A stretch of DNA of 64,000 nt from Streptomyces gardneri (GTDB lineage: Bacteria; Actinomycetota; Actinomycetes; Streptomycetales; Streptomycetaceae): assembly GCF_006539185.1 (NCBI RefSeq), contig NZ_BJMN01000014.1, positions 62,001 to 126,000 on the forward strand, written 5' to 3'. The notes under the pieces are model-generated. The model saw nothing but the letters and a program-made list of their open reading frames with translations, did not search any database and was not told where the DNA came from. Below are positions 52,829 through 61,996 of this stretch, in pieces. The position numbers and the translations under genes are program-made. Each line of letters opens with the position of its first letter. Within the stretch, counting starts at the first letter, position 1.

Positions 52829-54346
52829 TCAGCGCACCTCGGCCTTGTCGGCGAGGTGCCCTGCGGTGAAGCAGAGCCGGTACACCGGGACCGCGGCGAG
52901 CAGCGTGGAGCGGTAGTACCGGCACTCGTCCATGCCGGGCGGCTCCGCCGGAACGCCCTTCGGCGGGCCGTCCAGCGGATGGTCGGGCAGGTCCTCGGCC
53001 TCGGTGATCGCGGTGAGCGTCTGGCCGATCCGCATCCGCCCGTAGTCGTCCGGCTCCAGGTACGACTGGTGCTGGGTCCACAGCGCGACCCCCACCATGA
53101 GCAGGCCGAGCGCGGCGAGCAGCGCGAGCGGGATCCAGATGGCCTGGGCGAGGCCCTTGCGGACCTCGCGGCGGACCCGGTCCAGCTCCCGGGCCGAGGT
53201 GGGCGCCGCCGGCGCGGCCGGGCCGCCGGGGGGCGTCCGGCGCGGCAGGGTCGCGCGGACCGCGAAGCCCCCGTCGGGCGTGGGTCCGTGGGTCAGGGCC
53301 CCGCCCGCGAGCCGTACGCGCTCGTCGAGGCCGACGAGTCCGGTGCCGCCCGAGGCGAGCGGCGACCCCGCCGCACCGGGACCGCTGACGACGTCCACGG
53401 CGACGCGCTCCGGGCCGGCGTCGACCCGGACGGCCACGCTGCCGCCCGGCGCGTGCTTGGCCGCGTTGGTGAGCGCCTCCCGGACGACGCGGTGCAGCGC
53501 CCAGCCGGCCATCCCGTCCGGCTCGTGTCCCTCCCCGGTCACGGTGAGGGTGACCGCGAGGCCCGAGGCGCGGGCGCGGGAGACGAGTTCCTCGACGGGT
53601 TCGCCGCCCGGGGCCGTCGGCGCCGGGTCCTCGTCGGGCTGGCGCAGGACGCCGATGACGTCCCGGAGGCGGGCCGTCGCGTCGGCCGCCGCGCGGCGCA
53701 GTTCGCCGGCCGCGTGCTGCTGGTCGGGGCCGAGCGCCGGATCGACCTCCAGGGCGCCCGCGCGGACCGCGATCAGGGCCAGGTCGTGGCCGAGGGAGTC
53801 GTGCATGTCCCCCGCGATCCGGGAGCGTTCCCGCAGCCTCTCCCGGTCGGCGACGGCCGCCTGCTCCCGCTCCATCCGGACGGCGAGCTCCCAGCCGCTG
53901 TGCACGAGACGGTCGTACTGGCGGACGTAACGGCCGATCAGCCACGGCGCGACGATCGCCAGGGCCAGCGCGAGGAGCAGCGTGAACCACTGGCCGAGCG
54001 AGGTGGCGGTGAGCCGGGTGAGGAACAGCCCGACGGCGGCCACCGCGCCGAACAGCCACAGCGCGCCCCGGGTGTGCTCCTGGCGGCGCCCCGCGAGATA
54101 GCCGAAGGCGATGAGGGCGAGGCTGTACGAGGGGGTGAACAGCTCCAGGGTGGCGGGCAGGCTCAGCGCGACCGTCACCGCGATCGGCGCCAGCGGCCAT
54201 CTCCGGCTGACCGCGACGCAGCCGCCGAGCACCGTGACGCCGAGCGCGACCTGCGGCCAGCTCCCGCCGTCGTTGGGGTCCGACCTCAGCAGCACCGGGA
54301 CGCACAGCAGCAGCCACAGCCCCAGGTCGAAGAGACGCTCACGCAT
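52829..54346 (-). CDS. NarL-partner sensor histidine kinase with C-terminal membrane segment and outer domain
   Basis: A 505-residue kinase. Four or so N-terminal membrane segments (to ~137) precede a HisKA_3 domain with His182 in GDMHDSLGHD and an HATPase with LTNAAKHAP and GTGLVGLDERV, ending ~370. Unusually, a further membrane segment (about 402-423) follows, then ~80 residues with two Cys (~476 and ~494) that should lie outside the cell. ATG 54346 overlaps the response-regulator stop by 8 bases, so the regulator is translated first. It is convergent with glgP, 22 bases apart. The signal is unknown. Confidence 0.9.
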   Translation of the reverse strand: MRERLFDLGLWLLLCVPVLLRSDPNDGGSWPQVALGVTVLGGCVAVSRRWPLAPIAVTVALSLPATLELFTPSYSLALIAFGYLAGRRQEHTRGALWLFGAVAAVGLFLTRLTATSLGQWFTLLLALALAIVAPWLIGRYVRQYDRLVHSGWELAVRMEREQAAVADRERLRERSRIAGDMHDSLGHDLALIAVRAGALEVDPALGPDQQHAAGELRRAAADATARLRDVIGVLRQPDEDPAPTAPGGEPVEELVSRARASGLAVTLTVTGEGHEPDGMAGWALHRVVREALTNAAKHAPGGSVAVRVDAGPERVAVDVVSGPGAAGSPLASGGTGLVGLDERVRLAGGALTHGPTPDGGFAVRATLPRRTPPGGPAAPAAPTSARELDRVRREVRKGLAQAIWIPLALLAALGLLMVGVALWTQHQSYLEPDDYGRMRIGQTLTAITEAEDLPDHPLDGPPKGVPAEPPGMDECRYYRSTLLAAVPVYRLCFTAGHLADKAEVR

Positions 54347-55016
54347 CCGGGTTCCCGAGGGGATCGCCGGGGACCATGCCCGCCTCGTACGCGAGGACCG
54401 CGAGCTGGACGCGGTTGCGGAGTCCCAGGCGGGCCAGGACGGCGCTCACATGCGCCTTGACGGTGCCCTCGACGACGTACATGCGGTCCGCGATCTCCTG
54501 GTTGGAGAGCCCGGCGCCGAGGAGGCCGACGACCTCCCGCTCGCGGCCGGTGAGCGGTTCCAGGCGCGCCCGTGCCTCGGCGGCCCGGCCGAGGCGCTCG
54601 CCGCCGAGGGTGTCGATGACCCGGCGGGCGACGGCGGGGGAGAGGGCGGCGCCGCCGGTCGCCACGGCCCGGACCCCGGCGATGAGTTCGCGCGGGTCCC
54701 CGGACTTGAGCAGGAAGCCGCTGACGCCGAGGGCGAGCGCCCGGGCGATGTAGGCGTCCTCGGAGAAGGTGGTGAGCATGACGGCGGCCGTGTCCGGGAC
54801 GGTCCCGCGCAGCTCCGCGGCGGCGCCGAGCCCGTCGAGGCGGGGCATCCGGATGTCGAGCAGGGCGACGTCGGGCCGGTGCAGCCGGGCGAGCTCCACG
54901 GCCTCGTGGCCGTCGCCGGCCTCGGCGACCACCTCGATCCCGGGGTCGGTGGTGAGGATGGCCCGGACCCCGGCCCTGATCATCGTCTCGTCGTCCGCCA
55001 GCAGCACCCTGATCAT
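54339..55016 (-). CDS. NarL/LuxR-family response regulator
   Basis: A 225-residue regulator. The receiver has ADDE near 8-11, phospho-acceptor Asp in ALLDIRMPRLDG (about residue 53), Thr in LTTF and Lys in FLLKSGDP. The C-terminal LuxR HTH is LTGREREVVGLLGAGLSNQEIAD followed by VEGTVKAHVSAVLARL. ATG 55016 is used. It is the first gene of a coupled pair with the kinase. The gene pair probably has its promoter in the 123-bp gap beside the metalloprotease gene. Confidence 0.94.
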   Translation of the reverse strand: MIRVLLADDETMIRAGVRAILTTDPGIEVVAEAGDGHEAVELARLHRPDVALLDIRMPRLDGLGAAAELRGTVPDTAAVMLTTFSEDAYIARALALGVSGFLLKSGDPRELIAGVRAVATGGAALSPAVARRVIDTLGGERLGRAAEARARLEPLTGREREVVGLLGAGLSNQEIADRMYVVEGTVKAHVSAVLARLGLRNRVQLAVLAYEAGMVPGDPLGNPDA

Positions 55017-55053
55017 GGGTCCCAGGGTATGCAGACAGGGGTGTGCAGACGCG

Positions 55054-55089
55054 CGGAAGCCCGGAGGGAACGTTCCCTCCGGGCTTCCG
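55054..55089 (-). terminator. 36-bp perfect palindrome terminator of the metalloprotease gene
   Basis: Arms of 17-18 bp (CGGAAGCCCGGAGGGAA and its reverse complement) meet with almost no loop, 50 bases beyond the protease stop and 38 bases upstream of the response-regulator start. Confidence 0.85.
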
Positions 55090-55139
55090 TCACATCACTT
55101 CAGGCTCTGCGGGCCTTGCGGCTCCGCGGGCCTTCCCGC

Positions 55140-57170
55140 TTACGGGAAGGTCAGCTTGAAGTTGTTGATGTAGCCGGTGTCGATCGAGGCCTTGTCCTGG
55201 ACGCGGAGCTTCCAGGCGCCGTTGGCGACCTCCGAGGAGGCGTTCACGGTGTAGGTCTGGACGATGTTGTCGGCGCTGCCGCCGGACCGGTTGCTCAGGC
55301 TGTAGGCCGAGCCGTCGGGGGCGACGAGGTCGACCACGAGGTCACCGCGGTAGGTGTGGACGATGTCCACGTCCACCTTGAGGGTGGAGGGGGCGTTGCC
55401 GGCGATGCCGGTGACGTTGACCGTCGAGGTCACCGCGGCGCCGTTGTCCGGGATGGACACGTCGGCCGCGTTCTCGAAGACCTTGCCCGGCTGCGGCTCG
55501 CCGCCACCCGGACGGGTACCGACGTTCACACCGGCCCAGGCGTGCTGGACGGCGAGGACCTCGGGGCTGTTGGCGCCGTACAGCTCCGTGGCCACCGCGA
55601 CGGTGCCCGTGCGGGCGCCGGCGTAGTTGGTGGAGGAGTTGAACTTGGTGGTGAGCGCCTTGAACCAGATCAGCGAGGCCTTGTCCCGGCCTATGCCGGT
55701 GACGGGCAGGCCGTCGGAGGTCGGCGAGTCGTAGTTCACGCCGTTGACGGTCTTGGTGCCGCTGCCCTCGGAGAGCAGGTAGTACCAGTGGTTCGCCGGA
55801 CCCGAGGAGTAGTGGACGTCGACGTTGCCGATGCCCGAGTACCAGTAGTCCTTGGAGGAGCCGTCCTTGCTCGGCTTGTCCATGTAGCGCAGCGGCGTGC
55901 CGTTGCCGCGGATGTCGATCTTCTCGCCGACGAGGTAGTCGCCCTGGTCCTGGCTGTTGTTGGCGTAGAACTCGACGGCCGCGGCGAAGATGTCCGAGGT
56001 GGCCTCGTTGAGGCCGCCGGACTCGCCGCTGTAGACCAGGCCGGCGGTGACGGACGTGAGGCCGTGCGTCATCTCGTGCGCGGCCACGTCGATGGACGTG
56101 AGCGGCTTGGTGTTGCCCGCGCCGTCGCCGTAGGTCATGCAGAAGCAGGAGTCCTGCCAGAAGGCGTTGACGTAGGCGTTGCCGTAGTGGACCCGGGAGT
56201 ACGCGCCGGCGCCGTCACCGCGGATGCCGGAGCGGCCGTGCACGTTCTTGTAGTAGTCCCAGGTGAGCGCGGCGCCGTAGTGCGCGTCGGCGCCCGCGGT
56301 CTCCTTGTTCTGCGGAGTCCCGTTGCCCCAGACGTCCGTGGTGTTGCTGAACAGCGTCCCGGTGCCCGACGAACCACCGTTGAGGTTGTACGTCTTGTGG
56401 CTGCCGCGAGTCGTGTCGGTGAGCGTGTACGAGGGCGCGGTGCCGAGGGTGACCTGGCCGCTGTACTGGGTGTTGCCCGTGCCGGTGTGCACGGCCTGCC
56501 ACTCGTACAGCTTCGCGCCGCTCTTGGCGTCCGTCACGACGTGCAGCTCGTTCGGGGTGCCGTCGTGCTGGAGGCCGCCGACGACGGTCTCGTACGCGAG
56601 GACGGGGGCGCCCTTGGCCATCCAGACGACCTTGCGCGGGGCGCGCTCGGCGTCCGTCTTCTTCGAGCCGTCCGCCGCGGCGATGCCGACGGCCTGCTTC
56701 TCGGCGGCGGCCGGGGCGACGGTCGCCGTGAGGTCGACGTTCTTCAGCTCCGCGCGGGAGGACTTGGTGACCGAGGCGGTCGCGCCGCCCTTGGTCTCGG
56801 CGACGATCAGGTCACCGCCGAGCACCGGAAGGCCGGCGTAGGTGCGCTCGTAGCGCGTGTGGGTCGTGCCGTCGCGGTCCTGCACGACGTCACGGACGAC
56901 CAGCTTCTCCTGGGCGCCGAGGCCGAGCGCCTTGGCCGTGGCGGCCTTGTCGGCGTCGGCGGCCTTGATGAGCGCGGTGCGCTCGGCGGGGGTGAGGTCG
57001 GCCGGGAGCTTGCCGGGGTTCGCCGAGGTGCCCTTCTGGGACTTCGGGGCGATGGTCCAGGGATCGTCGGCCGCGGTGGCGGACCCCGTCTGGACGCTCA
57101 CGGCGAGCATGGCGGCGGCAGCGATCAGAGCGCCGGTCGCGGTGGCGCGACGGCTGGGCGTGGATCTCAC
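55140..57170 (-). CDS. Secreted M4 (thermolysin-type) zinc metalloprotease with P-domain
   Basis: A 676-residue preproprotease. A Sec signal (residues 1-34, ending GSATA) leads to FTP and PepSY-like propeptide regions (to ~200), the M4 catalytic domain with zinc motif VAAHEMTHG and the downstream GGLNEATSD Glu, and a C-terminal proprotein-convertase P-domain of ~125 residues after a GTRPGGGEPQPG linker. GTG 57170 is chosen because AAAAGGAG lies 7 bases upstream. It is likely a neutral protease for extracellular nutrition or morphological turnover. Confidence 0.95.
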   Translation of the reverse strand: MRSTPSRRATATGALIAAAAMLAVSVQTGSATAADDPWTIAPKSQKGTSANPGKLPADLTPAERTALIKAADADKAATAKALGLGAQEKLVVRDVVQDRDGTTHTRYERTYAGLPVLGGDLIVAETKGGATASVTKSSRAELKNVDLTATVAPAAAEKQAVGIAAADGSKKTDAERAPRKVVWMAKGAPVLAYETVVGGLQHDGTPNELHVVTDAKSGAKLYEWQAVHTGTGNTQYSGQVTLGTAPSYTLTDTTRGSHKTYNLNGGSSGTGTLFSNTTDVWGNGTPQNKETAGADAHYGAALTWDYYKNVHGRSGIRGDGAGAYSRVHYGNAYVNAFWQDSCFCMTYGDGAGNTKPLTSIDVAAHEMTHGLTSVTAGLVYSGESGGLNEATSDIFAAAVEFYANNSQDQGDYLVGEKIDIRGNGTPLRYMDKPSKDGSSKDYWYSGIGNVDVHYSSGPANHWYYLLSEGSGTKTVNGVNYDSPTSDGLPVTGIGRDKASLIWFKALTTKFNSSTNYAGARTGTVAVATELYGANSPEVLAVQHAWAGVNVGTRPGGGEPQPGKVFENAADVSIPDNGAAVTSTVNVTGIAGNAPSTLKVDVDIVHTYRGDLVVDLVAPDGSAYSLSNRSGGSADNIVQTYTVNASSEVANGAWKLRVQDKASIDTGYINNFKLTFP

Positions 57171-57313
57171 GCAGACTCCTTTTGCGAGGGGGGTACCGGC
57201 GGACTGGGTGGGGTCCGTCCGGGCGGAGCAAGGAGAGCTGTGGAGCACGTTCGGAGCTGTGCAACACGTCCGGGTGAAGCAGCGAACAGTGATGCGAAGA
57301 ACCGGGGAGAGAG

Positions 57314-57338
57314 TGACAGGACTGACGGGTACCTGTCA
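57314..57338. promoter_or_regulatory. TGACAGG-(11)-CCTGTCA dyad upstream of the protease gene
   Basis: Exact 7-bp arms around an 11-base centre, 144 bases upstream of the protease start, in the 223-bp gap with the GntR-TetR gene. It is a candidate operator for the protease promoter. Confidence 0.4.
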
Positions 57339-57393
57339 TGAGTGCGTCAGCAAGTTGGCCGGAAGTCGTCCGCTGCCCGTACGTCCGTGTTCG

Positions 57394-58338
57394 TTAACCG
57401 GACGTTTCGTCGATCATGGACGCGATGCCGTCCAGAGTTCGCTGAAGCCCGAATTCGAAGAGCGCGTCGAGGTCCAGACCGAAGCCGCCGCCACTCGTCA
57501 CCGAGTTCAGCTCGGGGTAGGAACCGCCCGCTTGGATCGCGTCGAAGCGTGGCTCATTCTGTTCCATCCACTCGCCGTCGGAGATCCCCGTGTCCTGCCG
57601 CGCCTGCTCCTCCAGATCGTCCGCCATCGACAGCCCCTGCACGTAGGCGAAGATCAGCAGATGCGCGTGGAGCTTCTCCGTGTGCGTCAGCGGAGTGCCC
57701 CGCAGCGACCGCAGCACCCACTCCGTGTACGCCATCGCGTTCCGCGTCGCGACCGGCCGCGTGAACGAGGCCATCGCGTGCGCCATCCACCGGTGCCGCG
57801 AGTACACCCCGCGCAGCCACCGCGCCCCCCGCTCCAGACCCACCCGCCACTCCGGCGGCACCGGCCCCAACGGCACCTCGCCGCAGGCCGCGTCCGCCAT
57901 CAGCCGCACCAGCTCCGCCTTGCCCGGCACATGCCGGTACAGCGTCATCGTCGACACCCCGAGCGCCGTCGCCACCCGGCGCATCGTCAGGCCGTTCAGC
58001 CCCTCGGCGTCGGCGAGTTCCAGCGCCGCCGCCACCAGCCGCTCCCTTGAGAGCGGCTCCGGCTCCGGGCCCGCGCCCGATCCCGCGCCCGATCCCGTGT
58101 CCGATCCCGTGCCGCGTCCCGTCCGAGCGAGGACGACCGTGCCCACCCCCGGCTCCGGCCGCACCAGACTCTCCTGGCGCAGCACCCCCAGCGCCTTCGT
58201 GGCCGTCGCCATCGCCACGCCCCACTCCCGCGTGACCGCCCGCGTCGACGGCACCCGGTCGCCAGGCGACAGCTCGCCGGACCGGATGCGGCGGCGGAGC
58301 TCGGCGGCGATGGCGAGGTAGGGCGGCTCGTTCGTCAC
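57394..58338 (-). CDS. GntR-TetR fusion transcriptional regulator
   Basis: A 314-residue protein with two DNA-binding domains. Residues 1-70 are a GntR winged helix (YLAIAAELRRRIRSGELSPGD in two parts, PSTRAVTREWGVAMATATKAL). A Gly/Ser/Thr-rich linker encoded by short repeats leads to a TetR HTH (~100-150; LTMRRVATALGVSTMTLYRHV) and a TetR C-terminal domain. GTG 58338 is used. It is divergent from an MFS drug exporter (126-bp gap with inverted GCACTAG elements), its probable target. This fusion is known in actinomycetes but is rare elsewhere. Confidence 0.9.
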   Translation of the reverse strand: MTNEPPYLAIAAELRRRIRSGELSPGDRVPSTRAVTREWGVAMATATKALGVLRQESLVRPEPGVGTVVLARTGRGTGSDTGSGAGSGAGPEPEPLSRERLVAAALELADAEGLNGLTMRRVATALGVSTMTLYRHVPGKAELVRLMADAACGEVPLGPVPPEWRVGLERGARWLRGVYSRHRWMAHAMASFTRPVATRNAMAYTEWVLRSLRGTPLTHTEKLHAHLLIFAYVQGLSMADDLEEQARQDTGISDGEWMEQNEPRFDAIQAGGSYPELNSVTSGGGFGLDLDALFEFGLQRTLDGIASMIDETSG

Positions 58339-58351
58339 CGGGCGGAGTGTA

Positions 58352-58421
58352 CTAGTGCGGTCGGGACGGCGTACGCCTTGTGGCAGAAGGCCTGTTGGGG
58401 GTTTTCCTCCCGGTGCACTAG
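58352..58421. promoter_or_regulatory. Inverted CTAGTGC / GCACTAG elements in the regulator-exporter gap
   Basis: CTAGTGC (58352-58358) and GCACTAG (58415-58421) are exact inverse copies 56 bases apart, one near each divergent start. Paired sites fit a regulator with two DNA-binding domains. Confidence 0.4.
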
Positions 58422-58464
58422 GGCGGGAGTGGTCTTGTACGCCCGGCGCTGCTTCCTTGCTCCC

Positions 58465-59964
58465 ATGACACTCACCGCACACCCCGGGCACGACACCGCG
58501 GGACCCGGACCCGTCCGTGCCGGACGGCGCGAATGGGCCGCCCTCGGCGTCCTCATGCTGCCCCTGCTCCTCGTCTCCATGGACGTCTCCGTCCTCTACT
58601 TCGCCATCCCCTCCATCAGCGCCGACCTGGCCCCCGGAGCCACCGAACAGCTCTGGATCCTCGACACCTACGGCTTCGTCCTCGCCGGACTCCTCGTCAC
58701 CATGGGCGCCCTCGGCGACCGCCTCGGGCGCCGCCGGCTCCTCCTCGGCGGCGCCGCCCTCTTCGGGGTCGCCTCCGTCGCCGCCGCCTACGCCCACAGC
58801 CCCGGCGCCCTGATCGCCGCCCGCGCCCTCCTCGGCCTCGCCGGCGCCTGTCTCATGCCCGCGACCCTCGCCCTCATCCGCAACCTCTTCCAGGACCCGG
58901 CCCAGCGCGCCAAGGCCGTCACCGCGTGGACCGCCGTCATGGCGAGCGGCATCTCCCTCGGGCCCGTCGTCAGCGGCGCGCTCGTCGAGCACTTCTGGTG
59001 GGGGTCCGTCTTCCTCGTCAACCTCCCCGCGATGGCGCTCCTCCTCGTCCTCGGACCCCTGCTGCTTCCCGAGTCCAAGGCGCCGGCCGCCGGCCGTGGG
59101 CCGTTCGACCTGGTGAGCGGCGGGATCTCGCTTGCCGCGCTGCTGCCCCTGATCTACGGGATCAAGGAACTCGCCAAGGACGGCTGGGCGCCGCTGCCCG
59201 CTCTCGGGGTGACCGGTGGACTGCTGCTCTGCCTCGTCTTCGTCCGCCGCCAGGCCCGGCTCGCCCACCCCATGGTCGACCTCGGGCTGATCCGCACCCG
59301 GGCCTACGGCGGCTCCGTCCTCGTCAACCTGCTCGCCATGGTCGCGACCGTCGGCTTCGCCGTCTTCCTCACCCAGTACCTGCAGTCCGTCCTCGGCCAG
59401 AGCCCCTTCGAAGCGGCCCTGTGGAGCCTCGTACCCGCCCTCGGCGTCCTCGTCGCCGCCCCGGTGGCCGCGACGCTCGCCCGCCGGGTCGACCGGGCGT
59501 ACGTCATGGGCGGCGGGTTCCTCGTCTCCGCCGGCGGCTTCGCCTGGCTCGCCGCGATCGACCGCGCCACGCCCTTCTGGGCGGTCCTCGTGGCCAGTGC
59601 CGTCTACGCCGCCGGGCTCGTCTCCGCCATGACCCTCGCCAACGAACTCGCCCTCGGCGCCGCGCCGCCCGAGCGCGCGGGGTCGGCCGCCGCCGTCCTC
59701 GAATCGGGGCAGGAGCTGGGCGGGGCGCTCGGGATGGCGATCCTCGGGTCCATCGGGGCGGCCGTCTACACCGCGGCGATGCCGCCCTCGGCTCCCGCCG
59801 CCGCTCGGGAGACGTTGGGGGGTGCGCTGTCGGGGCCTGCGGATGTTCTCGATGCCGCCCGTGGTGCCTTCGTCGAGGCCATGGGGGGTGCCGCCTTGGG
59901 GGCTGCCGTGTTGATGGTCCTCGCCGGCTTGTTGGCGGTCGGGTTGTTGCGGGGGCGTTCCTGA
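58465..59964 (+). CDS. MFS drug exporter, EmrB/QacA-like (14 membrane segments)
   Basis: A 499-residue proton-linked multidrug exporter. DHA2 motifs are present: LLLVSMDVSVLYFAIPSI in helix 1, LGDRLGRRRLLLGG between helices 2 and 3, and a helix 5 segment AVMASGISLGPVVSGAL. ATG 58465 is used although the ribosome site is weak. It is probably repressed by the divergent GntR-TetR fusion protein. In the last ~55 codons (from about 59800) codon choice shifts to TTG, GGT, GAT and GGG, unlike the rest of the gene. Confidence 0.9.
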   Translation: MTLTAHPGHDTAGPGPVRAGRREWAALGVLMLPLLLVSMDVSVLYFAIPSISADLAPGATEQLWILDTYGFVLAGLLVTMGALGDRLGRRRLLLGGAALFGVASVAAAYAHSPGALIAARALLGLAGACLMPATLALIRNLFQDPAQRAKAVTAWTAVMASGISLGPVVSGALVEHFWWGSVFLVNLPAMALLLVLGPLLLPESKAPAAGRGPFDLVSGGISLAALLPLIYGIKELAKDGWAPLPALGVTGGLLLCLVFVRRQARLAHPMVDLGLIRTRAYGGSVLVNLLAMVATVGFAVFLTQYLQSVLGQSPFEAALWSLVPALGVLVAAPVAATLARRVDRAYVMGGGFLVSAGGFAWLAAIDRATPFWAVLVASAVYAAGLVSAMTLANELALGAAPPERAGSAAAVLESGQELGGALGMAILGSIGAAVYTAAMPPSAPAAARETLGGALSGPADVLDAARGAFVEAMGGAALGAAVLMVLAGLLAVGLLRGRS

Positions 59965-59974
59965 GGGGTGGTGC

Positions 59975-60107
59975 GTGGGGGACGTTCCGGGGGTCGCGTT
60001 CGGGACTGCATGATTTACGGCGCCCTCGGGTGCCGGATGGCTTGAAGTCTCTCTGCGCCACAAATCACGCTTTACGTCCCGAACACGACCCCCTCCACGT
60101 CCCCCAC
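59975..60107. terminator. 133-bp imperfect inverted repeat between convergent exporter genes
   Basis: The 32-bp arms 59975-60006 and 60076-60107 match at 28 of 32 positions when one is reversed. The 69-base centre also contains TGATTT and AAATCA segments (60010-60015, 60062-60067) that would extend the stem. It probably acts as a bidirectional terminator; its size also resembles a small nonautonomous inverted-repeat element. Confidence 0.6.
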
Positions 60108-60142
60108 TCCCGCCGGTGGAGCGGTGACCGCCTGGGTTCCTT

Positions 60143-61996
60143 TCAGCCCACCAGGCTGTCCCGCCATGCCTTGTGCAGGCCCGCGTAGTGGCCCTCGCCC
60201 GATACCAGGGTCCTGGGCGTGCCGTCCTCGACGATCCTGCCCGATTCCATGACGAGGACCCGGTCCGCCACCTCTACCGTCGACAGGCGGTGGGCGATGA
60301 CCACCGCCGTGCGGCCCGCCAGGACCGTGTCCATCGCCCGCTGCACCGCCCGCTCTCCCGGCACGTCCAGCGAACTCGTCGCCTCGTCCAGGATCAGGAC
60401 CGCCGGGTCCGCGAGAAGTGCCCTCGCGAACGCCACCAGTTGGCGCTGGCCGGCCGAGATCCGGCCGCCCCGCTTGCGTACGTCCGTGTCGTAGCCGTCC
60501 GGGAGGGTGGTGATGAACTCGTGTGCCCCGATGGCCCTGGCCGCTTCCTCGATCTCCTCGCGGGTCGCGTCCGGGCGGCCGATCGCGATGTTCTCCGCCA
60601 CCGTGCCGGAGAAGAGGAACGCCTCCTGGGTCACCATGACGACGCCTCGGCGGAGGGTGGGTGTGGTCAGGTCCCTGAGGTCGACGCCGTCGAGGAGGAC
60701 CCGGCCGTCCGTCGGGTCGTAGAAGCGGGACAGCAGCTTGGCCAGGGTGGACTTCCCGGCGCCCGTCGCGCCCACCACCGCCACCGTCTGGCCCGCCGGG
60801 ATCCTCAGGTCGAACGCGGGCAGCACCTCGCCGCCCGTCCGGTAGGCGAAGCGGACCTTCTCGAAGACCACCTCACGGCCCGGTGTGCCCTCGCGGTCCG
60901 GCAGCTCCTTCGGCGCCGTCGTCTCCGGGACGCCCGGCTTCTGGGCCAGGAGGCCCGCGATCTTGGCGAGGCTGGCCGCCGCCGACTCGTACGAGTTGAG
61001 GAACATGCCCAGGCGGTCGATCGGGTCGTACAGGCGCCGCATGTACAGCACCGCCGCAGCCAGGACGCCCAGTTCGAGCGTGCCGTCCGCGACCCGGTAC
61101 GCGCCCCACAGGACCATCCCGGCCACCGCCGTGTTCGCCACGAGCCGCGAACCGACCACGTAGCGGGCCATCTCCAGGAGCGCGTCGCCGTTGCTGCGCT
61201 CGTGGCGGTGGTTCAGTACCGCGAACTCGGCGTCGTTCTGCTGCTCGCGGCGGAAGGCCCTGACCGGGCGGATCCCGTTCATCGTCTCCGCGAACTTCAC
61301 GATCACGCCGGCGATCGCCGTGGACCGCTCCGCGTAGACCGCGCCCGCGCGGCGGCGGTAGATCCGTACCAGGAGGTACAGCGGGGCGAAGGACGCCACG
61401 GCCACCGCTCCGATGCCGAGGTCAAGCCAGAGCAGGATCACGGAGATGGAGACGAAGGAGAGGACCACGCCGATCAGTTCCTGGAGCCCCTCCGAGAGCA
61501 GCTCGCGCAGCGATTCGACGTCCGTCGTGGAGCGGGAGATCAGCCGGCCCGAGGTGTAGCGCTCGTGGAAGTCCACGCTCAGGACCTGGGCATGGCGGAA
61601 GATCCGGCCCCGGAGGTCGAGCAGCACGTCCTGGTTGACGCGGGCCGCCACCCGTACGAAGGCGTACTGGAGCACTCCCGAGAGCGCGGCGCACAGGAGG
61701 TAGCCGAGCGCGACCGCCACCACCGGGCCGTGGTCACCCGCGCGGAAGGCCGGGACGCCCCGGTCGATGGCGTACGCGACGAGCAGCGGGCCCGCCTGGA
61801 CCGCCGCCTCCTTGAGGAGGAGGACGAGCGCGGCGGCCGTGACCCGCAGCCGGTGGGTGGCGAGGAGGGAACGCAGCAGCGCGCCCGTGGCGCCCGGGGG
61901 CGTCGGCAGGTCGTCGCGGTCGAAGGGGTCCGAGGGCGGTGACTCGGGGAGCGATGCCGGGGGTTCGCTCGTGGGCGCGACGGTCGTGTCCGTCAT
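60143..61996 (-). CDS. ABC exporter half-transporter with canonical ATPase site (second subunit)
   Basis: A 617-residue type IV ABC exporter subunit with six membrane helices (about 45-330) and a nucleotide-binding domain. Walker A is GATGAGKST, the Q-loop is MVTQEAFLF, the signature region is KRGGRISAGQRQ (ISAGQ), Walker B with catalytic Glu is VLILDEATSSLD and the H-loop is IAHRLST. ATG 61996 overlaps the upstream ABC gene's stop by four bases (ATGA). With its partner it should form a heterodimeric multidrug or lipid exporter. Confidence 0.93.
   Translation of the reverse strand: MTDTTVAPTSEPPASLPESPPSDPFDRDDLPTPPGATGALLRSLLATHRLRVTAAALVLLLKEAAVQAGPLLVAYAIDRGVPAFRAGDHGPVVAVALGYLLCAALSGVLQYAFVRVAARVNQDVLLDLRGRIFRHAQVLSVDFHERYTSGRLISRSTTDVESLRELLSEGLQELIGVVLSFVSISVILLWLDLGIGAVAVASFAPLYLLVRIYRRRAGAVYAERSTAIAGVIVKFAETMNGIRPVRAFRREQQNDAEFAVLNHRHERSNGDALLEMARYVVGSRLVANTAVAGMVLWGAYRVADGTLELGVLAAAVLYMRRLYDPIDRLGMFLNSYESAAASLAKIAGLLAQKPGVPETTAPKELPDREGTPGREVVFEKVRFAYRTGGEVLPAFDLRIPAGQTVAVVGATGAGKSTLAKLLSRFYDPTDGRVLLDGVDLRDLTTPTLRRGVVMVTQEAFLFSGTVAENIAIGRPDATREEIEEAARAIGAHEFITTLPDGYDTDVRKRGGRISAGQRQLVAFARALLADPAVLILDEATSSLDVPGERAVQRAMDTVLAGRTAVVIAHRLSTVEVADRVLVMESGRIVEDGTPRTLVSGEGHYAGLHKAWRDSLVG

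Noticed and set aside
59975..60107. Inverted repeat considered as a complete insertion sequence
   Set aside because: There is no transposase and no visible target duplication. Only a terminator or small nonautonomous element can be supported.
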